From Nocardia vinacea (GTDB lineage: Bacteria > Actinomycetota > Actinomycetes > Mycobacteriales > Mycobacteriaceae): a DNA stretch of 64,000 nucleotides. Numbering within the stretch: the stretch's first letter is position 1; each line of letters opens with the position of its first letter. A model generated the notes under the pieces. It saw only the letters and a program-made list of their open reading frames with translations. It had not been told where the DNA came from and did not search any database. The stretch spans positions 9,982,001-10,046,000 of the forward strand of contig NZ_CP109149.1 in assembly GCF_035920345.1 (NCBI RefSeq), given 5' to 3'. Positions 35,401-43,185 of the stretch are shown in pieces. The translations under genes were made by a program, and so were the position numbers.

Positions 35401-38400
35401 TCCGCCCTGACCAGGTTGCTGACCAGCGCGACGCCGCACGCGGTCGTCGCCGACATGGACTGGGAACGCTTCGCAGTCTCCCGCAACTACCCCACTCCGA
35501 CGATCGAGGCCCTGATGAACCCCGCATCGACCGAACCCTCCCCCAGCGTCGCGACCGGATCGTTGCGGACCCGGCTGCGCAACACGGCCCCGCAGCACGC
35601 CCGAGAGCTGCTGCGCCGGGAGGTCTCTACAGCCGTGGCTGCCCTGCTGGGTTGCGATCCCGATCACCTCGACCCTCGCCGCGGGCTCGAGGAGATGGGC
35701 CTGGACTCGTTGGGCGCTCTGGACCTGCGCGCGAAGCTGGAAACCGATCTCGGTGTGCGACTGTCTGCCACCGTCGCGTTCGACCACCCCTGCGTCGATG
35801 CCCTGGTCGAGCACCTCGCCGACCGGCATTTCACCGATGACATCACGGCCACACCGGCACCGATCCCGGTAACTGCGGAGCCCGTAGCTGCGGCCGGGGC
35901 GGGTGCGCGACCCGATCGAGACGCCGAGGCGGCGCAGGGGGAGACCGGGGTCGCGATCATCGGCATGGCGTGCAAGTTCCCGGGCGCCGATTCTCCCGAC
36001 GAGTTGTGGAAGCTGCTGCTCGAAGGCCAGGATATGGTGGCCGAAATCCCGCCTGGCCGTTGGGATGTCGATGGCTTCTACGATCCGTCGCCGCAGGCAC
36101 CGGGCAAGATGCATGTTCGTGATGCTGCGACGATCACCGGCCTGGACTTCTTCGACACAGGTTTCTTCGGGATCTCCCCGCGCGAGGCCGCGAGCATGGA
36201 TCCGCGGCATCGGCTGCTGCTGGCATCGGCGTGGCACGCGGTGGAGAACGCCGGAATCGACCCGACATCTTTGCATGGCAGCGACACCGCGGTCTATCTC
36301 GGCTGCGACGAGTTCCTCAACGACTACCTGCGCCAAGCCGACGCCGGCCTGGGCAGCGAACCTTATTTGGCGACCGGGACGACGCTGAGCATGACCGCAG
36401 GGCGGTTGTCCTACAAGTTCGGCTGCCACGGCCCGAGCCTGGTGATCGCCACCGGATGCTCATCAGCGCTGGTCGCGGTGCACTCCGCGGTGCAGGCGAT
36501 CCGCAGCGGTGACTGCGAACTCGCGATCGTCGGCAGCGGCAAACTGATGGTGGACCCGCTCGAAACCGTCCAACTGTGCAAGCTGGGCGCATTGGCGTCC
36601 GACGGGCGTTCGAAAGTGTTCTCCGCGGCCGCCGACGGATTCGGGCGCGGCGAGGGTGTCGCGACGATCGTGCTGAAGCGCCTCGACCACGCTCTCACCG
36701 ACGGCGACCCCATCCACGCGGTGATCCGCGGGTCCGCGGTCAACCACGACGGGCCCAGCTCCGGGTTGACCGTCCCCAACGGTGCCGCGCAAACAGCGGT
36801 CATCACACGTGCGCTGCGCAACGCCGGAATCACCGCCGCCGAGGTCACCTACGTCGAAACCCACGGCACCGGAACACAACTGGGTGACCCGATCGAACTC
36901 AACGCCCTCGGTGCCGCATTCGACGGCGACCGGGCCCGCGCACTGTTCGTCGGGTCGGTCAAGGCCAACATCGGACACCTCGAAGAAGCCGCAGGCCTGG
37001 CCGGACTGATCAAGACAGTCCTCATGGTGCACCACGGCGTCATCCCCGCCCAGCTGCACTGCGAACACCTCAACACCAACGTGGACTGGGCGCAGCTGCG
37101 GTTGCAGGTGCCCGGCACAGCCACGGACTGGCCGACCGACGCCGCGCGGATCGCCGGAGTGAGTTCCTTCGGCCTCAGCGGCACCAACGCCCACGTCATC
37201 GTCGAATCTCACACCCCCGCAACACAACCGACGCCGCAAGGACTGTTCGTCTTCCCGTTCTCCGCCCGCGACGAGGACGACCTGCGCGCCAGCATCGGGC
37301 GCATCGCCGACGCTCTGTCCGCCGGGCACGACCCGGGCGCGATCGCCTACACGCTGCAGGTGGGCCGCCAGCACTACCGCCACCGGCTGGCTGTCGTCGC
37401 TGCCTCGATTAGCGAAGTCCGCGCCCGCCTGCAGGCTGTGCTCGGCAACGGCGCGACCGCGGCCAGCGTGCACCGCGGTAATGCCGGGACCCAACCGCGT
37501 CACCTCGACCCGCAAGCCGCCGAGCATCTGTACGCCGACCGGGATCTCGTCGGTGTGGCCGCACGGTGGTGCGAGGGATTCGACATCGACTGGCAGCGCC
37601 TCTACCCCGCAGGCCTGCCACGGCGGGTCGCGCTGCCGGGCTATCCGTTCAAACACGAGAGCATCTGGAGTGCAACGCCGCCTGCGCTTGGCGCATCGGC
37701 CCAGGCCGCGCCGAAACCTGTGGCACCGCAACTAGATACACCTGCAACGCCTACACCATCGGCTTCGACAGTGCGCGCCGAGATCCACGCTGGTGTCGCC
37801 GCGTTGCTCGGCTTTACGCCTGAGGCGCTGGACAGCGCGGCCAGCCTCGAAGGGTTGGGCGCGGACTCGCTGATGTTCACCCGCCTGGGCCACTTCCTGC
37901 GCGATCACTACCAGGTCGAAATCCCATTCCAGCAACTCATCGACGAGGCGGCCACCGTCGACGATGTTGTCGCTGTGGTGACCGCCCGCCAGCCCCACAC
38001 CACCGCACCGACCCCACCGAGCCCCGCACCAGCGGAACCGCTGGCGGCATCGACGCCGATGCTGCGATCCGGGCCCGCCAGCTTGGCGGGCGGGCCGCCA
38101 GTAGCGGGGCTGTTGACCGACCAGCAGACGGCCTTCATAGGCGAGCTCGTCGCGGCGTACGCCGCTCGCACTTCAGGGTCGAAATCCCGTGCCGCGCAGG
38201 ACCGGCCGGTGATGGCGAACTGTCGGATGACACCGTTCCAGATGTCGTTGAAGGAGCTGTGCTATCCGATCGTGGCCGAACGCTCCTACGGTTCCCGGTT
38301 CTGGGACGTCGACGGCAACGAGTACCTCGATATCGCGATGGGCTACGGAGTGCACTTCTTCGGCTACCAGCCCGACTTCGTGCTCGAGGCGCTGCGCGCG

Positions 38401-40707
38401 CAGCTCGACGAGGGCGTCCACATCGGCCCCCAGGTCGCGGGCGCCGGCCACGTCGCGCGCCAGCTGTGCGAGATCACCGGCAACCAGCGCGCGGTGTTCT
38501 GCAACTCCGGCACCGAAGCGGTCATGGCCGCATTGCGTTTCGCGCGCGCGGCCACCGGCCGGACCCGGTTCGTGATGTTCGAGGGCTCCTATCACGGCTG
38601 GTCTGATGGCACCTTGGCCCTGCCCGCCGGTACCCAGAAATCCATGGCGATGTCGCGCGGTGTCGGTGCGGGCGTGATGAGCGATGTCATCGTGCTCGAC
38701 TACGGGGCACCGGAGAGCCTCGAAGTGATCAGTGGCCTCGGTGCGGAGCTGGCCGCGGTGTTGGTCGAGCCGGTGCAAAGCCGTCGACCCGATCTGCAGC
38801 CGGCCGAGTTCCTGCACACGTTGCGTGAACTGACCCATGCCTCAGGTATGGCCCTGATCTTCGACGAGGTGGTCACCGGGTTCCGGGTCGGACCGCGCGG
38901 TGCACAAGGTTGGTCGGGTGTGGACGCCGATATGGCCGTCTACGGCAAGATCCTCGGCGGGGGGCTGCCGGTCGGTGCCGTCGCCGGGCGTGCTGAATTC
39001 CTCGACACCATCGACGGCGGTGCCTGGTCCTATGGTGACGACTCGAGCCCCTCGGTGCCGACGACCTTTTACGGCGGAACGTTCAACCGCAACCCGCTGA
39101 CGATGGCGGCGGCCTCGGCAGTGTTGACTCGCGTGGCCGCCGAGGGCCCGCAGCTGGCGCAGCGCGCCAGCGAGCACGTGGCATGGCTGGCCGAGGACTT
39201 CAACACCTTCTGCCGCAGTGAAGGATTCCCGCTGCGGATCGTGTACTTCACCTCGGTGTTCCGGTTCATCGGCGAGGGTGACTATCGGCTGCTGCGTTCC
39301 TCCCTCGAACTCGAACTGTTCTTCCACCTGCTCGCGCTGCACGGGGTCTACGTTCTCGAAACCCGCGTCTGCTACCTGTCAGCGGCCCACACCGACCAGG
39401 ACATGCGCCGCATCGCAGAGACCGCGAAAACCTGCCTGCACGAGTTGCGCCGCGGCGGCTTCTTCCCAGCACCAACTCTCACGACTGCTTCGGTGCCGAT
39501 CCGGCAGCGGTCGCGGCTGCTCGACGATGCTCACCTGGACCTCACTGTGGCGACAGGGCTCGCTCCGGACGCCGACAGGGGCGAGGACGTGCTGGTGACC
39601 GGTGCCACCGGATTCCTCGGCCGCTACCTGACACGGGATCTGCTCGAGGCCACCTCGGCACGTATCCACTGTTTGGTGCGCGCACGCGACACCGATCAGG
39701 CCAACCAGAGGGTGATCGCCGCGCTGACCGAAGCCGGCGAGATCGACGACGCGTGGCGGGAGCGGATCGTCGCCATCCCCGCCGAGTTGTCCAGTCCGAG
39801 ACTGGGAGTGGCGACCAATCAGTGGCGACACCTCGCTGAGCAGATCACCGCGATCTACCACTGCGGGGCACACGTGAACGCGCTGCTGCCCTACGACAAA
39901 CTCGAGCCCGCCAACGTGTGCGGGACCCGCGAGCTTCTGCGCCTGGCCGCCGAGCATCACCCGACACCGTTTCACTATGTCTCCTCCGACGCGGTATTCG
40001 ATGCCCACGGTTATCACCGGCACGCCGTCCTCTACGAAGACCAACCGCTGGCCTACAGCGACAGCATGTACGGCGGCGGCTACGCCGAAACCAAGTGGGT
40101 GGCAGACACACTCGTCGACCACGCCCGCAGTCTCGGCCTGCCCACCAACATCTATCGCCCCGGCGTGCTCTTGTGCGCCACTACCGGCGGCTGCGGGCAG
40201 CCCGGCGACTTCATGAACCGTTTCCTGCGCGGCGTCATCGAGCTCGGCGTATGCCCGGATCTGGACGCAACGATCGACCTCACCCCGGTCGACTACGCCT
40301 CACACCTGATCGTGGACCTCTCGCGCACAGGCCGGACACACTCCACGTTCCATCTGACCCATCCCGACCCGATCAGCTATGCCGAGTTCATCGAGGCAGT
40401 GCGCGCGAACGGGTATCGGATCCAGACCGTCGCGCTACACGAGTGGGACGCCATTGTGCGGGCATTGCGGCACGAGGACGGCAACCCGCTGTACCCACTG
40501 GTGCCGCTGCTCACCGAGTCGCCGGATCCCTACTTCCGCAAGGCACGCCTCGATGTCGGCAACACCCGCGCCGCCGCACCCACGGTGATCGACTCCTGCC
40601 CGTCGCTGCCCGAGTTGATCGCGCTGCATCTGCAACGCCTTCGCGCCCAAGGATTTCTGCCCCCGGCGCCCGAGTTGGCAGGCACTTCGGCGGTGGCGGC
40701 CCGATGA
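29494..40707 (+). CDS. hybrid NRPS-PKS megasynthase A-PCP-KS-AT-KR-ACP-KS-ACP-AMT-R
   Basis: This 3737-residue assembly line has these domains. Adenylation 34-530 (YTSGSTGQPKG; PSGKVD) and PCP (FDLGADSL, about 580). KS1 648-1083, Cys 823 in QSTCSTSL, histidines in ETHGTGT and KTNIGH. AT 1180-1520, Ser 1274 in GYSLGEY and an AFHS malonyl-type motif. KR 1766-2009 (GGTGGLG; YAAAN; GVVDDG suggests B-type). ACP Ser 2072. KS2 2151-2571, Cys 2322. A linker without AT, then ACP Ser 2792. Class-III PLP aminotransferase 2875-3322, Lys 3152 in YGKILGGG. Thioester reductase 3365-3703 (GATGFLG; YAETK 3530-3534). There is no DH, ER or thioesterase. The likely route is: activated amino acid, malonyl extension and ketoreduction, second extension, transamination of the beta-ketone, reductive release as aldehyde or alcohol. 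ATG 29494 was chosen; 29467 is possible. Confidence 0.92.
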   Translation: MSHDTERFCEDRSRHDAPLSTRLNSEGTSNERVAVHHLIEHTVRAYPNAPAVEFGDRIMSYSQLNAYANRIARQLVAVGVKMGDAVGLCVDRSIDQIAAVVGIVKAGCAVVPLDPAYPRDRLAFMVSDSGVEVVITAGALPVEDLDPQLQEMTTVWLDEQAAAIASRADHDLPGTLPAEATCYMIYTSGSTGQPKGVVVEHAAVANLVAWHRNAWLSEVGTRTLLFSPISFDVAFHEIFAGLCTGATLVQVDEDTRRNPMALLEFARVRRIQKWYMPFVTLQQIAQAAHGAEAPGELAELIVGGEVLRVTPAIREFARRSGCVIHNHYGSTECIDVATYTLSGDPDLWPGVVPIGHPNVANMNLYLLDRSLRPVSQGEVGEIYAEGELLARCYHRRPGLTAARFVPNPFMIGGRRLYRMGDLGRYLPDGTIECLGRADNQVKIRGYRVEPSEVEAALAEHPAVAECVVTANTAGHDTRRLLAYVVAANGSDIAALPEVLRANTARTLPDYMVPAAVIVVDALPLTPSGKVDVRALAALATCVAPESAAEESITSVRDLVTRIWCELLEVTQIDVHKSYFDLGADSLMMVHAHQRIAAELGRDLPAETLFRYPTAQALASFLCGRADGEPTDRAPVTQYRAPGRDEGAVAIIGMACRVPGADTLDQFWSNLRNGVESITRLPDSQVFRLPTDQTRDPHFVPVAASIEGIEYFDAEFFGYSPAEAAVIDPQQRLFLECAWEALENAGADTRRLRAGVYAGSSMSTYLINNVLPAKLRSGIYLSHRHFDDATELRIEVGNSRDHLPMRTSFKCDLRGPSVNVQSTCSTSLVAVHMARQALLSGECEIAVAGGVSIITPQDTGYLWREGMMVSHDGHLRAFDAAADGTVFGNGLGVVVLKRLSAALAEGDHIYAVITGSAVNNDGSNKIDYSGPNVAAQAEVIARAHHDAGVNAEDISYVETHGTGTILGDPIEIAGLTEAFGHSTDRDGAWCAIGSVKTNIGHLDEAAGVIGLIKTALSLNHRQIPPSLGFTTANPRAALAASPFVVNTELRDWSSVDGRVRRAGVSSFGMGGTNCHVVLEEPPGQPVSPAPDIERPAHLLTISARTPDALRANIERYHDHLDQQPADRFADICFSAATGRRHFDHRIAVLATDAADARSQLTQLLSEPELGGTASTVGPQQPPVAFLCTGHGSQYPQMGRVLYETQLVYREAFDRCDAILAPLIGCSLSALLYGPDPADCIDDNPIAHPALFSVGYAIAALWESWGVRPDLVVGYSLGEYLAACLAGVFSLEDGLRLVASRARLVDELTPPGAMVYVPADADTVAAALIGFNEKVSIAVVNAPDGTVISGDRTVLDTVVAAFQRGGIEPIVLPVSRAFHSPAMVAVAEPYRAVAETVVYSPPRCNIIANLTGELAGAHELQSADYWVRHMIEPVQFTRVMAGADQLGIGAFVEIGPKATLSSLGRRCLPDSPALWLPSLAPRDPHAILAAFRALYLAGIPVDWNGFDNPFPRRRVPVPTYAFQRRRHWIDLQPAPHHPREREAPPRALAPASEPEDAMIPPILDLVWEPAPIPATAAGPVTGYVVIGPRGELTQRLTAGLRASGASCALVPVDLSADTDSSLSTQLGRLAQPVMSLRVLLVADPDGGEDPAAALLPVVTAARAVLEFATGSSAVSSLWFVTRERDIRSAGLAALARTITAEHPDLACTAITVPTQISGSDLEVITTRLRHGTDAGEQLALRAGTVHRARLIPRHDVGTEAAVPVRHDGTYVITGGTGGLGLHVAAALAQHRPQRLILVSRYGKPADTRAWQALSASGVTVEVVCAEVTDEARIREIFADCGPNLRGVIHCAGVVDDGIFVRQTAARIAGVLGPKVRGAWLLHTLTADRDLDFFVLFSSLASVIGYRGQASYAAANGFLDGLAAYRRQRGLPAVSVSWGSWAGAGMSAALTEAQRAALRADGETRLIPGAAVSALTRLLTSATPHAVVADMDWERFAVSRNYPTPTIEALMNPASTEPSPSVATGSLRTRLRNTAPQHARELLRREVSTAVAALLGCDPDHLDPRRGLEEMGLDSLGALDLRAKLETDLGVRLSATVAFDHPCVDALVEHLADRHFTDDITATPAPIPVTAEPVAAAGAGARPDRDAEAAQGETGVAIIGMACKFPGADSPDELWKLLLEGQDMVAEIPPGRWDVDGFYDPSPQAPGKMHVRDAATITGLDFFDTGFFGISPREAASMDPRHRLLLASAWHAVENAGIDPTSLHGSDTAVYLGCDEFLNDYLRQADAGLGSEPYLATGTTLSMTAGRLSYKFGCHGPSLVIATGCSSALVAVHSAVQAIRSGDCELAIVGSGKLMVDPLETVQLCKLGALASDGRSKVFSAAADGFGRGEGVATIVLKRLDHALTDGDPIHAVIRGSAVNHDGPSSGLTVPNGAAQTAVITRALRNAGITAAEVTYVETHGTGTQLGDPIELNALGAAFDGDRARALFVGSVKANIGHLEEAAGLAGLIKTVLMVHHGVIPAQLHCEHLNTNVDWAQLRLQVPGTATDWPTDAARIAGVSSFGLSGTNAHVIVESHTPATQPTPQGLFVFPFSARDEDDLRASIGRIADALSAGHDPGAIAYTLQVGRQHYRHRLAVVAASISEVRARLQAVLGNGATAASVHRGNAGTQPRHLDPQAAEHLYADRDLVGVAARWCEGFDIDWQRLYPAGLPRRVALPGYPFKHESIWSATPPALGASAQAAPKPVAPQLDTPATPTPSASTVRAEIHAGVAALLGFTPEALDSAASLEGLGADSLMFTRLGHFLRDHYQVEIPFQQLIDEAATVDDVVAVVTARQPHTTAPTPPSPAPAEPLAASTPMLRSGPASLAGGPPVAGLLTDQQTAFIGELVAAYAARTSGSKSRAAQDRPVMANCRMTPFQMSLKELCYPIVAERSYGSRFWDVDGNEYLDIAMGYGVHFFGYQPDFVLEALRAQLDEGVHIGPQVAGAGHVARQLCEITGNQRAVFCNSGTEAVMAALRFARAATGRTRFVMFEGSYHGWSDGTLALPAGTQKSMAMSRGVGAGVMSDVIVLDYGAPESLEVISGLGAELAAVLVEPVQSRRPDLQPAEFLHTLRELTHASGMALIFDEVVTGFRVGPRGAQGWSGVDADMAVYGKILGGGLPVGAVAGRAEFLDTIDGGAWSYGDDSSPSVPTTFYGGTFNRNPLTMAAASAVLTRVAAEGPQLAQRASEHVAWLAEDFNTFCRSEGFPLRIVYFTSVFRFIGEGDYRLLRSSLELELFFHLLALHGVYVLETRVCYLSAAHTDQDMRRIAETAKTCLHELRRGGFFPAPTLTTASVPIRQRSRLLDDAHLDLTVATGLAPDADRGEDVLVTGATGFLGRYLTRDLLEATSARIHCLVRARDTDQANQRVIAALTEAGEIDDAWRERIVAIPAELSSPRLGVATNQWRHLAEQITAIYHCGAHVNALLPYDKLEPANVCGTRELLRLAAEHHPTPFHYVSSDAVFDAHGYHRHAVLYEDQPLAYSDSMYGGGYAETKWVADTLVDHARSLGLPTNIYRPGVLLCATTGGCGQPGDFMNRFLRGVIELGVCPDLDATIDLTPVDYASHLIVDLSRTGRTHSTFHLTHPDPISYAEFIEAVRANGYRIQTVALHEWDAIVRALRHEDGNPLYPLVPLLTESPDPYFRKARLDVGNTRAAAPTVIDSCPSLPELIALHLQRLRAQGFLPPAPELAGTSAVAAR

Positions 40708-41855
40708 CCGGATTCGGCCCGGGCCTCTCCGCCGTGGATGTCGCTGACATCGACCACGATTGGCTGCATACCCGGCTGGGCTGGAGGGTGAACCATGAGC
40801 AGCCGGTGTCGGCGGAGTCCCTGCTCCGCGCGGGCGGCTCGACCTGCGGGGTGCATCGCGTCCGCTGCGGTGACCGCTCTTTCATCTACAAGACCGCACC
40901 GCAGGGCAACAGTGTGTGGGCCCAGTGGATCCGCGACGCCGACGCAGTCGCGCGGGAAGTGCGCAGCTACCGACTCCTGGGTGAGCACGGGCCGGTTGCT
41001 GAGCTGATCGCTCCGCGATGCTATTGGTCGACACTCGGCGTCGACGGGCGTGGGGCGTTGGCGCTGCAAGACCTGGGCGCATCCGGCGCACCCGATCCCA
41101 CCGCATTGGCTCGGGGGCTGACCTATCCGCAAGCACGGGCCGCGATGCGGCCGCTGGCGGTTCTGCACGCGCTCGCCGCCAACACGGCTGCGGACTTTTC
41201 GGTGCCGCCGCATCCGTGGCTGCTTTCCGCGTCCTCCGCCGATCTGATCACCGCCATTCGCGCGGGTTTCGACGATCTGCCCCGCGCATGGGAGATCTGT
41301 CAGCCCGATGTCGGATCGGTTGCGGTGCAACGGATCATCTCCGGCATCGACGTGGAACAGGAGTTGATCGGTGCGCATCAAGGCTCGACGTTGATCTCGG
41401 TATGCCATGGCGATCTGTGGGCAGGAAATCTCGTCTTCACCACTGCCGGCCCAGCCCGGCCGATGACCGCGCGACTGATCGACTGGCAGTTCACGATGTG
41501 GGGCAACCCGCTGTCCGACCTGGCCGTGCTGCTGATGTCGTCGCTGCACCCGGCACACCGGCAGGCTTGGCAGGAACCCCTGCTGCGCCACTACCACCAA
41601 ACTCTGATCGCGCAATCGGGGCTGGCCTACAGCTTCGCCGAATGCCTCGACGACTTCGACCGAGCCCAGCGGTTCGCAGCGCTCGTCGTGCTGGCAACCC
41701 TGGACGGCTATACCGCCGAGATGACCGTCACCGAGCGCGCACGGTTCGCGCCTAGAGTGCTGACCGCCCTGAACCTGGTCACCACCGCATACGCCACCGG
41801 AACCCCATCTGACACAGACAGTTTCGAAGCCAACAGTCGAACAGGAGCGAGGTAG
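40704..41855 (+). CDS. APH/ecdysteroid-kinase-like small-molecule kinase
   Basis: This 383-residue kinase-fold protein has a catalytic loop VCHGDLWAGNLVF near residue 235 and RLIDWQFTMWGNP near 260, the pattern of the APH/DUF1679 (EcKL) group. The N-lobe has CGDRSFIYKTAPQG, with a candidate ATP-binding Lys. ATG 40704 overlaps the megasynthase stop (ATGA), so it belongs to the biosynthetic operon. It may phosphorylate the product (self-protection or tailoring). That role is inferred from position only. Confidence 0.82.
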   Translation: MTGFGPGLSAVDVADIDHDWLHTRLGWRVNHEQPVSAESLLRAGGSTCGVHRVRCGDRSFIYKTAPQGNSVWAQWIRDADAVAREVRSYRLLGEHGPVAELIAPRCYWSTLGVDGRGALALQDLGASGAPDPTALARGLTYPQARAAMRPLAVLHALAANTAADFSVPPHPWLLSASSADLITAIRAGFDDLPRAWEICQPDVGSVAVQRIISGIDVEQELIGAHQGSTLISVCHGDLWAGNLVFTTAGPARPMTARLIDWQFTMWGNPLSDLAVLLMSSLHPAHRQAWQEPLLRHYHQTLIAQSGLAYSFAECLDDFDRAQRFAALVVLATLDGYTAEMTVTERARFAPRVLTALNLVTTAYATGTPSDTDSFEANSRTGAR

Positions 41856-41857
41856 AC

Positions 41858-43156
41858 GTGGCGAAGATCGTTGAAGTCGCGGTGATCGGCGCCGGCATGT
41901 TCGGGGCAGCGGCCAGCAAATACCTCAGCCGCGAAGGCGCCGACGTCCTCGTCATCGGGCCGGGCGAACCCGTGGGCACGGGGCAAGTCAGCCCAGCCGC
42001 GTTCAGCGCCCATTTCGACGAAGCCCGGATCTGCCGACGGCTGGGCTGGGACGAGGTATGGGCGGCGCTGGATGCCCGATCCCTCGAGCGGTTCCGCGAC
42101 ATCGAAACCGAATCCGGCATCGCCTTCTTCCGCGACTGCGGATCACTGGTATTGCTGGCCAAGTCGATTCACCACCGGACCACGGTGATCGTCGACCAAT
42201 GCCACGACGAAGGGATCCCGGTCGAGCGACTGACCGAACCTGCACTGCGGGCAGAGTTTCCCGCACTCGGACTGCCGCGCCTGGCCGACGGGGTCGAGGG
42301 TTTGCTCGAGCGGACGCACGCCGGCTACCTGAACCCGAGAAAACTCGTCGCCGCCCAGCTCGTTCTGACCGACGCTGCCGGGGGCCGACGCCTGCGCGGC
42401 GCTGTCCACGCGATCAGCAAGGACCGGGGACTGTGGAAGCTGCAGGTAGTCCACGACGACGGGGGCATCGATGAGATCACTGCCGAGAAGGTGCTTATCG
42501 CCACCGGCGCGCTCACCAACGAAACCGGTGTCCTTCCCGAGGGGCGCCGCCTCACGCTTCGCGCGTTCACCGAACCCAACCTGCTGTTCGAACTCAGCGA
42601 CAGCGATCGTGACCGCTTGCAGACGCTACCGCCGGTAGTGACCGTCGACCCTCGTGATGTCGGTGACGCCAACATGTCGCTGTATATGCTGCCGCCGATC
42701 CGATACCCGGACGGCCGCTGCTACATGCGTATCGGGCCCGGCATGCAGCCGTTCGTCCAGCCGCTGCGCTCGGCCGCCGAGATGATCGACTGGTACACCG
42801 CCCAGCAGATCACCGCGCGACAAGCCCGGTTCCTCACCGATGCGATGGAAACCATGGTGCCCGGCCTGCGCCCGGCATCGGCGCGGCAGGCCTGCTGCAT
42901 CATCGAGAAGACCGCCACCCGTTACCCCTATATCGGCCACCTCGACGATGACGATGACAGCCTCACCGTCGCGGTAGGAGGCAACGGGCACGGTGCCCGC
43001 GGATCCGACGAGATCGGCCGCCTCGCCGCGAACACCGTCCTGGGAAAGCCCTGGGACTGCCCCATCCCCGAGAACACATTCACTCCCGTCATAACCCAGA
43101 CGAGTGATTGTTCGACCCAACTCGACGGACTCAAACCACCGTTCGGCCTGTGCTGA
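41858..43156 (+). CDS. DAO-family FAD-dependent oxidoreductase
   Basis: This 432-residue flavoenzyme of the D-amino-acid/glycine-oxidase type carries the N-terminal dinucleotide motif VAVIGAGMFGAAASKYLS, then VLVIGPGEPVGTG. VLIATGALTN sits mid-protein and VAVGGNGHGARGSDEIGRLA forms the C-terminal FAD contact. GTG 41858 lies 2 bases after the kinase stop. It probably oxidises an amine in the megasynthase product or a precursor to an imine or keto acid. The exact substrate is unknown. No signal peptide is present. Confidence 0.85.
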   Translation: MAKIVEVAVIGAGMFGAAASKYLSREGADVLVIGPGEPVGTGQVSPAAFSAHFDEARICRRLGWDEVWAALDARSLERFRDIETESGIAFFRDCGSLVLLAKSIHHRTTVIVDQCHDEGIPVERLTEPALRAEFPALGLPRLADGVEGLLERTHAGYLNPRKLVAAQLVLTDAAGGRRLRGAVHAISKDRGLWKLQVVHDDGGIDEITAEKVLIATGALTNETGVLPEGRRLTLRAFTEPNLLFELSDSDRDRLQTLPPVVTVDPRDVGDANMSLYMLPPIRYPDGRCYMRIGPGMQPFVQPLRSAAEMIDWYTAQQITARQARFLTDAMETMVPGLRPASARQACCIIEKTATRYPYIGHLDDDDDSLTVAVGGNGHGARGSDEIGRLAANTVLGKPWDCPIPENTFTPVITQTSDCSTQLDGLKPPFGLC

Positions 43157-43185
43157 CCGTCCAGAAGTGATTGGGTGTCGCGAAG

